Assembly (NCBI RefSeq): GCF_000344805.1
Contig: NC_020453.1
Location: forward strand, 2,666,001 to 2,730,000
Source: Bradyrhizobium oligotrophicum S58
GTDB lineage: Bacteria > Pseudomonadota > Alphaproteobacteria > Rhizobiales > Xanthobacteraceae
Direction: 5' to 3'
DNA length: 64,000 nt
Shown in pieces: positions 16,358-24,919 of the stretch (its first letter is position 1; every line of letters starts with the position of its first letter). A model generated the notes under the pieces. The model was not told the origin of the DNA and made no database searches. It saw only the letters and a list, made by a program, of their open reading frames with translations. A program made the translations under genes and the position numbers.

Positions 16358-17662
16358 CTAGGCGTGTCCCGTGACGAATGACCACAGCAGCGCCAGAACG
16401 GCGATCGCCATGATTGCCGTTCCGACCCAGCCCAGGGCGATCAGCCAGGACCGGGCGCGGAAGTGTCCCATCACGGTCGTATTGGAGACGATCACCATCA
16501 TCATCGCCATGATCGGCACGGCAGCGATGCCGTTGAGCACGGCGCTCCACACCAGCATGTGGATCGAATCGATGCCGGTGAAGCCGAGGCCGAATCCGAT
16601 GATGGTCGCGGCGGCGATGATGCTGTAGAACCCCGCGGCCTCGTCCGGCTTGGCTTCGAGGGTCGCGTGCCAGCCGAAGACCTCGGCGACACCGTAAGCG
16701 GCCGATCCCGCCAGCACCGGGATCGCCAGCATGCCGGTGCCGATGATCCCCAGGGCGAACAGAAGGAAGGTGAAGTCGCCGGCAAGGGGACGCAGAGCCT
16801 CGGCCGCCTGGGTCGCCGATTCGATCTTGGTGACCCCATGGGCGTGCAGCACCGTCGCGGTCGTCAGGATGATGAAGAAGGCAATGGCGTTCGAGAAGAT
16901 CATGCCGATCGTGGTGTCGATCCTCATTCGTCGCAGTTCGGGATGATCCTTCTTCTTGAGCTCGCGCAAGGGACGATCGACCTTGCCCTGGTTCATCTCC
17001 TCGACCTCCTGTGAGGCCTGCCAGAAGAACAGATAGGGGCTGATCGTGGTGCCGAGCACGGCGACGACGGTCAGCAGGTAGTCGGCATCCGTCGACAGGC
17101 TCGGCCACACCGCCGCGAGCAGGGCGGTGCTCCAGGGCACTTTCACCATCAGCGCCGTGGCCACGTAGGCGAAGAGACTGAGGGTCAGCACCTTGATCAC
17201 CGGCGCGTAGCGACGGTAGGGCAGAAACACCTGCAGCAAGGTCGATGCTGCGGCAAAGATCAATGCATGCTCGTGGTTGAGGCCGCCGATCACCAGTGAC
17301 AACGCTTCCGCCATCGCGGCAATGTCGGCAGCGATGTTGAAGGTGTTGGCGCCGACCAGCAGCGCGACGAGTCCGAACACGATCGACCGGGGCGCGAGCG
17401 CGGTGATGTTGGCCGCGAGGCCTTTGCCGGTCACGCGGCCGATACGCGCGCTGACCAGTTGGATCGCGATCATGAACGGCGTGGTGAGGAAGACGGTCCA
17501 CAGCAGCCCATAGCCGAATTGGGCGCCCGCTTGGGAATAGGTGGCAATTCCCGAGGGATCATCGTCTGCCGCGCCCGTGACGAGGCCTGGACCCAGCAGT
17601 CGGAATACGCTCCAGCCCGACCTCCTCGGCTTGTTCGGCTCGGATGCGACGATCATGGCCAC
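16358..17662 (-). CDS. Divergent NRAMP-family transporter
   Basis: A 434-residue protein with about 11 membrane segments, starting with the NRAMP-like GPGLVTGAADDDPSG. The metal-binding motifs of proton-coupled Mn/Fe NRAMPs are changed: DPGN in helix 1 is DPSG, and MPHN in helix 6 is SPYL (TTISPYLFFWQA). The ligand Met and the following His are therefore missing. Related proteins lacking the Met include Mg transporters, so the substrate is open. It is upstream of no obvious partner and divergent from the hybrid kinase, with 134 bases between starts. Confidence 0.8.
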   Translation of the reverse strand: MAMIVASEPNKPRRSGWSVFRLLGPGLVTGAADDDPSGIATYSQAGAQFGYGLLWTVFLTTPFMIAIQLVSARIGRVTGKGLAANITALAPRSIVFGLVALLVGANTFNIAADIAAMAEALSLVIGGLNHEHALIFAAASTLLQVFLPYRRYAPVIKVLTLSLFAYVATALMVKVPWSTALLAAVWPSLSTDADYLLTVVAVLGTTISPYLFFWQASQEVEEMNQGKVDRPLRELKKKDHPELRRMRIDTTIGMIFSNAIAFFIILTTATVLHAHGVTKIESATQAAEALRPLAGDFTFLLFALGIIGTGMLAIPVLAGSAAYGVAEVFGWHATLEAKPDEAAGFYSIIAAATIIGFGLGFTGIDSIHMLVWSAVLNGIAAVPIMAMMMVIVSNTTVMGHFRARSWLIALGWVGTAIMAIAVLALLWSFVTGHA

Positions 17663-17796
17663 GGCAGCGATCCCCCTTAGATGCGCGACGGCGTATGTCT
17701 CTCGAAGTCGTTCGGCCCCTTTTTGTTCCGGTCGCTGGAACCGCAGAGAGATGCCAGCGTTGCTGATCGAGGCGAACTACGGATCAGGGGGAACGT

Positions 17797-20700
17797 TTGC
17801 CGGACCGGCGGCAACCAGAGCATGATCAGGCACTCGGCGTCGCCGAGCGCGTGCGGCTTTTCGCCGGGGGCAGCGAGCTCGCGGGGCTGATGTTGCAGTT
17901 CGATTGGGAGAGAACGCCGATCGGACCGCCCGAGCACTGGCCGCAGAGCTTGAAGACGGCCGTGAGGATCATGCTCACCTCCCAGCAGCCGATATGGATC
18001 GGCTGGGGAAGGGAGCTGATCTATCTCTACAACGATGCCTACAAGTCCATCATTGGCGGCAAGCATCCATGGGCGCTCGGCCGTCCGACGTCCGTCGTGT
18101 GGCACGAGATATGGGAAGACATCGGGCCGCTGCTGGCGAAGGCGAGTGGTGGCGACCAGGGCACCTATGTCGAGGCGCAGCTCCTGATCATGGAGCGCAA
18201 CGGCTTTGCCGAAGAGACCTACTACACGTTCTCCTACAGCCCCATTCCCGATGACGACGGCTCGCCCGGCGGAATCTTCTGTGCCAACACCGACGATACC
18301 CAGCGGGTGATCAGCGAGCGCCAGTTGTCGCTGCTGCGCGAGCTCGCGAACGCTGGAGCGGAGGCTCGTAGCATCGATCAGGCCTGTGCGAGCTGCGCGC
18401 GCGCCCTGGCGCAGGAGCCGCGCGATCTTCCCTTCGTCATGATCTATATGACCGAACCGGACGGCACATCAGCCCGGCTCGAGGCCTTGACCGGCATCGA
18501 CCACGATCATCGCGCGGTTCAGGCAATGATGCCGATGCAACCGGAGGGAATGTGGCCTCTGGCCGAAGCACAAAGACTGCAGGCGGCAGTTCTGGTCGAC
18601 GATCTTCGCTCGCGGTTCGGCGTTGCCTTTCCAAGCGGCGGATGGCGCCAGCCGCCGAAGCAGGCCGTGGTGATTCCGCTTCCCCCGTCCGGAGAAGCGG
18701 GCCGGGGCGGCTTCGTCATCGCAGGGCTCAATCCGTTTCGTCTCTATGACGAAAGCTACGCCCGTTTTCTGAACCTCGTCGCGGGCCAGATTGCCGCCGC
18801 CGTCGGTAACGGCGGTGCCTACGAGGCCGAACGGCGCCGCGCCGAAGCGCTGGCCGAGGTCGACCGCGCCAAGACGACGTTCTTCTCCAATATCAGCCAT
18901 GAGTTTCGCACCCCGCTGACGCTGATGCTCAGTCCGCTCGAGGACATGCTCGGCGGTGACGGCGCCGAGCTCGGTTCTGAAGAACGGTCCGTCCTCAACC
19001 TGATTCACCGCAACGGCATTCGTCTCCTGAAGCTGGTGAACACGCTGCTGGATTTCTCGCGAATCGAAGCCGGCCGCATGACGGCGAGCTTCGAGCCGGT
19101 GGATCTCGTCGCCTTCACCTCCGAGCTCGTCTCCAACTTCCGCTCGGCGACGGATCGGGCGGGTCTGCGTCTCGTCATCGATGGCGCTGCTCTTTCGGAG
19201 CCGGTCTTCGTCGACCGCGACATGTGGGAGAAGATCGTCCTCAACCTGCTCTCCAATGCGTTCAAGTTCACGTTCGAGGGCGAGATCGCGGTGTCGATCG
19301 GCCTGTCTGCCGATCGCCGTCACGCCGAACTGAGAGTTCGCGACACCGGCACCGGGATTGCGCCGGAAGAGCTGCCGCATCTGTTCGAGCGGTTTCGTCG
19401 CATCGAGGGCGCGCGCGGCCGGTCCTTCGAGGGCAGCGGCATCGGTCTCGCTCTGGTGCAGGAGCTGGTGAAGCTTCACGGCGGCGACATCGCGGCGGAG
19501 AGCGAGCTCGGCCGTGGATCCGCTTTTGTCGTGCGCATTCCGCTCGGCGCGCTGCATCTGCCGGCCGACCAGCTCGGAACGTCGCGGTCGCAGGCCGTCA
19601 CCAACAGGCGTGCGCAGGCCTATATCGACGAGGCGCTGGGCTGGCTGAACGGCAGTGGATCGATCGATCTTCCCCCTGCCTCCTCACCCGACGATCTCGG
19701 TGTGCGCACCGCGGCCGCGTCCGGGCGGGACCGCGTGGTGCTCGCCGACGACAATCCCGACATGCGCGACTATGTGCGCCGCCTGCTCGGCGAGGACTAC
19801 GAGATCGAGGCCGTCAGCGACGGCGACGCCGCGCTCGAAGCGGTTCGCCGGCGCCGGCCCGATCTGGTCTTGACCGATGTCATGATGCCCGGGCTCGACG
19901 GCTTCGGACTCCTGAAGGCTCTGCGCGGCGACGCGCGACTGCGCGACATTCCCGTGGTCATCCTGTCGGCGCGCGCCGGAGAGGAGGCGAAGGTCGAGGG
20001 ACTCGATGCCGGCGCCAGCGACTATCTCAGCAAGCCCTTCAGCGCGCGCGAGCTGCTGGCCCGGGTGCGCGCCAATATCGATCTCGCACGTGTCAGGCGC
20101 GAAGCCGAGACCACGCTGCGCGAGCTGAACGACAGGCTGGAGGCGCAGGTCTCGGAGCGGACCGCCGAGCTGCAGGCCAAGGAGGCGCGGCTCCGCACGA
20201 TCTTCGAGGCGAGCTACACCTTCCAGGCTCTGCTCTCGGGCGACGGCACGCTGCTGGACGCCAACGCCACCCTGCTCGAGGCGATCGCCGCGCCGTTGAA
20301 GGAGGTCGCCGGGCAGCCGTTCTGGGAGACACCGTGGTTTGCGAGCACCCCAGGCATGCCCGAGGTGATCAAATCGCTGGTCGACGCCGTCGCCCGCGGC
20401 GACGAGGCCCGACAGGAGCTGCAGCTCGATCTCCCGGTCGGCGGCTGGCGCTGGTTCGACTTTCAGATGCGGCCGGTTCGCGACGAATCCGGACAGGTCG
20501 TCGCCATCGTGCCCGAGGCCGTGGAGCTGACCGAGCGGCGCAAGGCGGAGGAGGCGTTTCGCCAGGCGCAGAAGATGGAGGCCATCGGCCAACTCACCGG
20601 CGGCGTCGCGCACGACTTCAACAACCTTCTGACCGTGATCAGATCATCGGCCGACCTGCTGCGCCGCCGTCAGTTGTCGCCGGAGCGGATGCGCCGCTAC

Positions 20701-21696
20701 GTCGATGCGATCTCGGATACGGCGGACCGTGCGGCCAAGCTCACCGGACAGCTGCTCGCCTTTGCGCGCCGTACCCCGATGGAGCGCCACGTTTTCGATG
20801 CCGCGGGGCACATCGAACGGATCGAGGACATGCTGCAGACGGTGCTCGGTGCACCGGCTGAGATCGAGCTCGACCTGCGATCGCGGCCGCTTCCGGTCGA
20901 CGTCGATGTCAATCAGTTCGAGACGGCGCTCGTGAACCTCGTCGCCAATGCACGCGACGCGATGAACGGCCGGGGCGTCCTCACCATCCGCTGCGACCGT
21001 GCTCAGATTGACGGAACCGGCGGACAGCAGCAGTTCGTGTCGATCGCCATCAGCGACACCGGATGCGGCATTGCTGCCGATCAGATTGATCGCATCTTCG
21101 AGCCGTTCTTCACGACCAAGGGTGTCGGGCGCGGCACGGGTCTCGGCCTCTCCCAGGTCTACGGATTCGTTCATCAGTCCGGAGGCCGGGTGTTGGCCGA
21201 CAGCGAGCTCGGCAAGGGCACGACGCTGACCCTCCTGCTTCCGCTCACGCAAAAGCCGCTCGGACCGCGCGAGCGGAGTGAGTCCAGCCCCGAGGTGCTC
21301 GCTGCGCGCTGGAACGTGCTGGTGGTCGAGGACAACCCGGAGATCGGCGAATTCTCGACGCAGCTGCTCGAGGATCTCGGCTACAGAACGATTTTGGCGC
21401 GCAGCGGCACCGATGCGCTGCGGATGATCGACGACAATCCCGGCGGCTTCGATCTCGTGCTCAGCGACGTCGTGATGCCGGGAATGGACGGAGTCACCCT
21501 TGGCCAGGAAATCCGGCGACGGCTCCCGATGATTCCCATCGTGCTCAACAGTGGATACAGCGACGTCCTGGCTGATGGCGACCGCCACGGCTTCAGCCTG
21601 ATCCACAAGCCCTATTCAGTCGACGAGCTGTCGCGCGTGCTGCGCCAGGTGATGGCCGCGCGCGGGAGCGCCGCCAAGGCGATGCCCTCCGAGTGA
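17797..21696 (+). CDS. Double hybrid sensor histidine kinase
   Basis: A 1299-residue cytosolic-looking kinase (no membrane segment). Order: a PAS-like sensor (about 30-180); a GAF-like region (about 185-345); HisKA with H368 (SNISHEFRTPLT) and ATPase (NLLSNAFKF, GSGIGLAL); a receiver with acceptor D694 (LVLTDVMMPG); a coiled coil; a second PAS; a second kinase of another HisKA class with H939 (GGVAHDFNNLLT); and a final receiver with D1224 (LVLSDVVMPG). Two full kinase-receiver modules in one chain imply internal phosphorelay. The start is a TTG 6 bases after AGGGGG; no ATG is nearby. No separate response regulator is adjacent. Confidence 0.88.
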   Translation: MPDRRQPEHDQALGVAERVRLFAGGSELAGLMLQFDWERTPIGPPEHWPQSLKTAVRIMLTSQQPIWIGWGRELIYLYNDAYKSIIGGKHPWALGRPTSVVWHEIWEDIGPLLAKASGGDQGTYVEAQLLIMERNGFAEETYYTFSYSPIPDDDGSPGGIFCANTDDTQRVISERQLSLLRELANAGAEARSIDQACASCARALAQEPRDLPFVMIYMTEPDGTSARLEALTGIDHDHRAVQAMMPMQPEGMWPLAEAQRLQAAVLVDDLRSRFGVAFPSGGWRQPPKQAVVIPLPPSGEAGRGGFVIAGLNPFRLYDESYARFLNLVAGQIAAAVGNGGAYEAERRRAEALAEVDRAKTTFFSNISHEFRTPLTLMLSPLEDMLGGDGAELGSEERSVLNLIHRNGIRLLKLVNTLLDFSRIEAGRMTASFEPVDLVAFTSELVSNFRSATDRAGLRLVIDGAALSEPVFVDRDMWEKIVLNLLSNAFKFTFEGEIAVSIGLSADRRHAELRVRDTGTGIAPEELPHLFERFRRIEGARGRSFEGSGIGLALVQELVKLHGGDIAAESELGRGSAFVVRIPLGALHLPADQLGTSRSQAVTNRRAQAYIDEALGWLNGSGSIDLPPASSPDDLGVRTAAASGRDRVVLADDNPDMRDYVRRLLGEDYEIEAVSDGDAALEAVRRRRPDLVLTDVMMPGLDGFGLLKALRGDARLRDIPVVILSARAGEEAKVEGLDAGASDYLSKPFSARELLARVRANIDLARVRREAETTLRELNDRLEAQVSERTAELQAKEARLRTIFEASYTFQALLSGDGTLLDANATLLEAIAAPLKEVAGQPFWETPWFASTPGMPEVIKSLVDAVARGDEARQELQLDLPVGGWRWFDFQMRPVRDESGQVVAIVPEAVELTERRKAEEAFRQAQKMEAIGQLTGGVAHDFNNLLTVIRSSADLLRRRQLSPERMRRYVDAISDTADRAAKLTGQLLAFARRTPMERHVFDAAGHIERIEDMLQTVLGAPAEIELDLRSRPLPVDVDVNQFETALVNLVANARDAMNGRGVLTIRCDRAQIDGTGGQQQFVSIAISDTGCGIAADQIDRIFEPFFTTKGVGRGTGLGLSQVYGFVHQSGGRVLADSELGKGTTLTLLLPLTQKPLGPRERSESSPEVLAARWNVLVVEDNPEIGEFSTQLLEDLGYRTILARSGTDALRMIDDNPGGFDLVLSDVVMPGMDGVTLGQEIRRRLPMIPIVLNSGYSDVLADGDRHGFSLIHKPYSVDELSRVLRQVMAARGSAAKAMPSE

Positions 21697-21797
21697 AGCC
21701 GCCGGGTCACTATCCCCCGCCGTTCGATGGCGCCTCGTCAGCCCGCGCTTGAAGCGGGACTTTCTCCCGGGGTAGTTTCGGCCCTGGGGAGCGTCAT

Positions 21798-22733
21798 ATG
21801 GCAGGACATGGTTGGTCGTCGGACGGCCGCAGGGGGCTGCTGCTGTTGGGTCTGGTGCTGGGCGCGGCGCTGGCGGGCAGCGGCAACGCCGTGGCAAAGG
21901 ACGACGAGGAGCAATCATCCTCATCGGACAGCGTCAACGTCTACATCGATTTTCGCACGAACTATGCCTATGTGCCCGGCGGAGCGTTGTCGACCGGCCT
22001 TGGTGAGACATCGCTGTTCGGGACCTTGTCGCAGATCGCGACCTTGCGAAAGCTTCTCGACCGCCCGGCTTTGCCCGGACGGCCGCAACTGTCGGCACCG
22101 ACCAGCCAAGGCATTGGCGTGGATGTACCGCTGACGTTCGATCTTGGCGAAGCGCTCTCGCTTTATGGCGGTTTCACCGGTAGCACGTCCTATAACGGCC
22201 TGTCCGGCTGGTCAGACGTCGCGGTGACCAGCTGGTTCCTGGGCTTCCAGGCTGACATTTATCGGCAGAACGGCGGCGCATTTCCGACATTGACGCTGCA
22301 GTCGACGCTGACGCGATCGGTGCCGGACGCGCCATTGGCCACCACCTCGTTCAATACCGTGGTCGAGGCCAAATACGCGCTCGACCCGGAGGAGATGCGA
22401 GGCTGGCTCGCCGGCGTCCAGTACACCCACGTCGAGGTCGACTCGTCACTCGCGCGGATCGGCGACACGACGGCCGGCTATGTCGGCGGCTTCTATCAGT
22501 GGGACAGCAACTGGAAGGTCTCCGCGCGCGTCGGCATTCAATCGTTCGGCGGTGCGCAGCTGCTCGCCGTCATGCCGATCGCGTCGTACACGCAGCCGCT
22601 GCTCAGGCTCGATCTCGACCGCATGGACGATGACGACAACCGCCTGTTCGGAATCACGGCGCAGATCGCGTGGGCGCCGAAGCCGGTCTATCAGCTGACG
22701 GTGAGAACGCCGCTCTACGCGATCAAGAACTGA
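21798..22733 (+). CDS. Exported protein, possible outer-membrane beta-barrel
   Basis: A 311-residue product. It has a signal peptide (hydrophobic GLLLLGLVLGAALAGSGNAVA), then an Asp/Glu/Ser-rich spacer, and after that many alternating hydrophobic strands with aromatic girdle residues (VNVYIDFRTNYAYV, LSLYGGFTGSTSY, WKVSARVGIQSFGG). This is consistent with a barrel or beta-sandwich. The family is not recognised. It begins about 100 bases after the hybrid kinase and could be its target, but there is no sequence proof. Confidence 0.65.
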   Translation: MAGHGWSSDGRRGLLLLGLVLGAALAGSGNAVAKDDEEQSSSSDSVNVYIDFRTNYAYVPGGALSTGLGETSLFGTLSQIATLRKLLDRPALPGRPQLSAPTSQGIGVDVPLTFDLGEALSLYGGFTGSTSYNGLSGWSDVAVTSWFLGFQADIYRQNGGAFPTLTLQSTLTRSVPDAPLATTSFNTVVEAKYALDPEEMRGWLAGVQYTHVEVDSSLARIGDTTAGYVGGFYQWDSNWKVSARVGIQSFGGAQLLAVMPIASYTQPLLRLDLDRMDDDDNRLFGITAQIAWAPKPVYQLTVRTPLYAIKN

Positions 22734-22759
22734 CGAGCTGATGGAAGGCCGTCGCTTTG

Positions 22760-22945
22760 TCAGCGCATGCTGACGAATTTTCCCCAGAGGCCGGCGAGTA
22801 ACGCGCCTGTCATCATGTAGTGCGGCTTGTCGCAGAACAGACTGCCATATTGGCAGACATCGGCACCGACCGATCCGAGCTGATGCTGGCCGGCGACATA
22901 GAACAACGCGGATGCGACGGCCATCACGAGCGCAACGACGTACAT
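22760..22945 (-). CDS. Small two-helix membrane protein
   Basis: A 61-residue product with hydrophobic ends (YVVALVMAVASALFYVAGQ and YMMTGALLAGLWGKFV) around a loop holding two cysteines (DVCQYGSLFC). Such Cys-pair small proteins are common in Bradyrhizobium and uncharacterised. A GGGAGG site precedes the ATG. It is convergent with the gene before it; a GTCAGC/GCTGAC hairpin (22759-22774) overlaps its end. Confidence 0.6.
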   Translation of the reverse strand: MYVVALVMAVASALFYVAGQHQLGSVGADVCQYGSLFCDKPHYMMTGALLAGLWGKFVSMR

Positions 22946-23028
22946 CAGAAAACCTCCCTCTCCAGCTCAGCCTGACGGGCTCTCGAGACGCGCTGACGAT
23001 CACCTCAGGTCATCGCTGGTGTTCGTGC

Positions 23029-23068
23029 TTGACACGTCGGGCAAATCAGGCGCATTTTGCCATCGTCG
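23029..23068 (+). repeat. 40-bp direct repeat, copy 1
   Basis: The copy begins TTGACACGTCGGGCAAATCA and ends TGCCATCGTCG. It matches copy 2 at most positions, with identical blocks GTCGGGCAAATCA and TGCCATCGTCG. TTGACA could be a -35 element. Fourteen bases after its end a strong terminator follows. Confidence 0.65.
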
Positions 23069-23081
23069 AAGAAATCATAGA

Positions 23082-23113
23082 GCCCGCGCCGAGAACTCGG
23101 CAGCGGGCGTTTT
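23082..23113 (+). terminator. Rho-independent terminator
   Basis: GCCCGC-GCCGAG, a 2-base loop, CTCGGC-A-GCGGGC, then GTTTTG: a near-perfect 12-bp stem with one bulged A and a T run on the plus strand. No coding gene ends just upstream on this strand, so it probably ends a short non-coding transcript starting at or near repeat copy 1. Confidence 0.75.
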
Positions 23114-23184
23114 GTTTGGCCGAAGGGGATTTCGCCGGGCGGTTATCAAAGTCGCATAGCTTGATCGCCACTTTTGATTCAAGT

Positions 23185-23224
23185 TTGACATGTCGGGCAA
23201 ATCACCGGCATCATGCCATCGTCG
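23185..23224 (+). repeat. 40-bp direct repeat, copy 2
   Basis: TTGACATGTCGGGCAAATCA... ending TGCCATCGTCG, 156 bases after copy 1. A weaker GC-rich element with TGCGGGCTTTT (23269-23279) follows at a distance similar to the terminator of copy 1, suggesting duplication of a whole repeat-plus-terminator unit. Confidence 0.65.
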
Positions 23225-23543
23225 GTTTTTCAGAAATTTTGGATTAGAGGGGCCGGCGGCGCATCGGCTGCGGGCTTTTGTCTGGTGACGTGGCCGGCGC
23301 CGAACGGTCGCGCCGGATCGCGCACCATGTGACGCCATCGAACGGGCGCCTGCGTGAAAGGCAGGCGTTCACCTTCCTGTTTGTCCGGATATTGGCTGTT
23401 CCCGCGCGAACGGGGCGGCCTGCGGACGTAGCGACCGTCGCTGCGTCTGCTGCGGTTCCTCGAACGAGGGATAGGGTTCGCGCCCGAAGCGATCGCGTTG
23501 GCCGCGATCCGCCGCGACTTTCTTGATCAATCAGGAGAAGCCG

Positions 23544-23615
23544 ATGACCGCCTATCTGATCTCGCTGGCCCTGTTGGGTCTCGTCGTGATCGCAGCCGCC
23601 GATGCGCCGTCCTGA
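23544..23615 (+). CDS. Possible 23-residue membrane peptide
   Basis: An ATG behind a strong AGGAGAAG site opens a 23-codon frame, MTAYLISLALLGLVVIAAAD plus three residues. It is one hydrophobic helix. It lies 42 bases upstream of the first phage-like gene. The strong ribosome-binding site and clean membrane profile support translation; size alone does not. Confidence 0.4.
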   Translation: MTAYLISLALLGLVVIAAADAPS

Positions 23616-23657
23616 CGGTGCCACCTGAATTCACATTCCATCAATCCGGAAGCGACG

Positions 23658-23921
23658 ATGTCAAAGACAATCACCGAAATTCGCTCGATGGCGCGGAGCC
23701 ACACGAAGACGGCGATCAATACGCTGGTCGGCGTGATGCGCTCGACGAAGGCGACACATGCGGCGCGGGTGTCGGCTGCCAACGCCATCCTCGACCGCGG
23801 CTGGGGCAAGCCGCCACAGGCGCTCGAGAACGGCGAAGACGGCGCGCTGGAACTGATCCATCGCATCGAACGCGTGATCGTGCATCCAGATGGAGCGGAT
23901 GAAGAGAAAGACGATGAGTGA
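23658..23921 (+). CDS. Phage small protein of the terminase region
   Basis: An 87-residue product (ARSHTKTAINTLVGVM...ARVSAANAILDRGWGKPPQ). The motif VSAANAILDRGWGKP is typical of the short protein that precedes terminase large subunits in rhizobial prophages; it may be a small-terminase-like factor. Its stop overlaps the next gene. Together with that gene and the truncated terminase it marks a prophage remnant. Confidence 0.65.
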   Translation: MSKTITEIRSMARSHTKTAINTLVGVMRSTKATHAARVSAANAILDRGWGKPPQALENGEDGALELIHRIERVIVHPDGADEEKDDE

Positions 23922-24306
23922 TGTCGGTCGTCGCGAGTTCGGTCGCAGACCTCATACTGAGCAGCCGCGCCGGGGCGACCCTGCATCGTTTCAGGCCTGC
24001 GCGGCATTGGCGGAGATCAATCGCATCCGATCCGAAGGCAACAACTACAACGTCTTCAACAAGAATGTCTGCACTGCGCTCGTAAATCGAATCTTGGAAG
24101 CGGCTCATGTCGGATCCGATGTGCTCTATACGGTTCCGGCACGCAGCGAGCAGTATCTCTCGGAAATCGGAAGTCCGGACGTGCAGCCTGCCCCAGGCGG
24201 GTTGGTCTCCCCGCATCAGCAGATGTGGCCGCAACCCGAAGATGGGGACGCGTCGCCGGCTGATTTCAGCGACTGGTATACCCGATGGGTCAAACCGCTC
24301 CGTTAG
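23914..24306 (+). CDS. Phage-region protein of unknown function
   Basis: A 130-residue product. The start MSDVGRREFG at 23914 overlaps the preceding stop (ATGAGTGA) and is preceded by GAAGAGAAAG; a longer start at 23890 is possible. It contains RSEGNNYNVFNKNVCTALVNRILEAA and ends DWYTRWVKPLR. The family is not recognised. Its position between the small terminase-region gene and the terminase fragment suggests a phage origin. Confidence 0.5.
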   Translation: MSDVGRREFGRRPHTEQPRRGDPASFQACAALAEINRIRSEGNNYNVFNKNVCTALVNRILEAAHVGSDVLYTVPARSEQYLSEIGSPDVQPAPGGLVSPHQQMWPQPEDGDASPADFSDWYTRWVKPLR

Positions 24307-24382
24307 CCCCAGATGATGGCGGCTCGACCGAGAATTGCGTCGTGGATGCGCGAAGTGAACGGCCGGCAGGAGCAGGTGATCC

Positions 24383-24619
24383 TTGTCCACCCTCAAGATC
24401 CCCACCGCAAAAGTGTTCGAGCCGCTGCTCGCGCCCGCGCGCTACAAGGGTGCGTTCGGCGGCCGCGGCTCGGGCAAGCTGCTGGTGTGGGACAAGGTCC
24501 TGGGGCTCGGCTCCACCGATCCATTGGCCGGGTTCGCGTCGACGACGGCGAATCTCGTCATCTCCTTCTACTTCGCCAAGCGGGGCTTCGAAAACGTCGC
24601 GAGGATCATTCGGCGATGA
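24383..24619 (+). pseudogene. Terminase large subunit start fused to holin-like tail
   Basis: The first about 32 residues (IPTAKVFEPLLAPARYKGAF, then GGRGSGK) are the start of a phage terminase large subunit up to the Walker A motif, whose Ser/Thr is lost. The frame then continues as LVWDKVLGLGSTDPLAGF and FYFAKRGFENVARIIRR, which looks like the C-terminal end of a 3TM-type phage holin. The in-frame junction near 24478 is best explained by a deletion between the two genes. Start is a TTG. Only 78 residues remain, so neither activity is expected. Confidence 0.65.
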
Positions 24620-24915
24620 ACATCACCCATGACGAGATCAAGGCCGTGGTCGCCGAGACGCTAGCGAAGCAGAGCCAGCTTCAGCGCGACGAGATCGACG
24701 CGGTCGTGATGCGAGCGATCGTGACCATTCTCACGTCGTTCGGCATCGAGGAGGAGGACCGCAGGGAGCTGAAGGCTGACTTTCAGCACTTGCGGCGGTG
24801 GCGCAAGAGCGTGGAGCAGGCTCAGAGCTATACATTCAAGGCGGTCATCACCGTTATCGCGACCGGCCTCGTCGGCGCGATCTGGCTCGGTATCAAAGTG
24901 GCCCTCGGAAGGTGA
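24616..24915 (+). CDS. Phage-type single-span membrane protein
   Basis: A 99-residue product: a charged helical region (EIKAVVAETLAKQSQLQRDEIDAVV...RRELKADFQHLRRW) and a C-terminal membrane segment (VITVIATGLVGAIWLGIKVAL). Proteins of this layout follow holins in phage lysis regions. The ATG overlaps the preceding stop by 4 bases. Confidence 0.6.
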   Translation: MNITHDEIKAVVAETLAKQSQLQRDEIDAVVMRAIVTILTSFGIEEEDRRELKADFQHLRRWRKSVEQAQSYTFKAVITVIATGLVGAIWLGIKVALGR

Positions 24916-24919
24916 TGTC

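Larger units (their letters stand above)
22946..23543. other. Gene-poor stretch with repeat pair and terminator
   Basis: About 600 bases with no convincing gene; the open frames here lack good starts. It is locally A+T-richer than its surroundings and holds two 40-base direct repeats and a strong hairpin with a T run (listed separately). This is a candidate location for one or two small RNAs and the left border of the prophage remnant. Confidence 0.5.

Noticed and set aside
19224..20861. A 545-codon plus-strand frame inside the hybrid kinase gene
   Set aside because: The composition is Arg/Ala-rich shadow sequence; the overlapping frame contains all kinase and receiver motifs.
23244..23624. 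Overlapping frames of 80-135 codons on both strands left of the prophage remnant
   Set aside because: No start context and Arg-rich composition; the short frame at 23544 with AGGAGAAG is the only one with translational signals.
24313..24915. Long frame running into the phage single-span protein from upstream
   Set aside because: The part before 24616 is a shadow of the terminase-holin fragment; the real start overlaps the previous stop by 4 bases.
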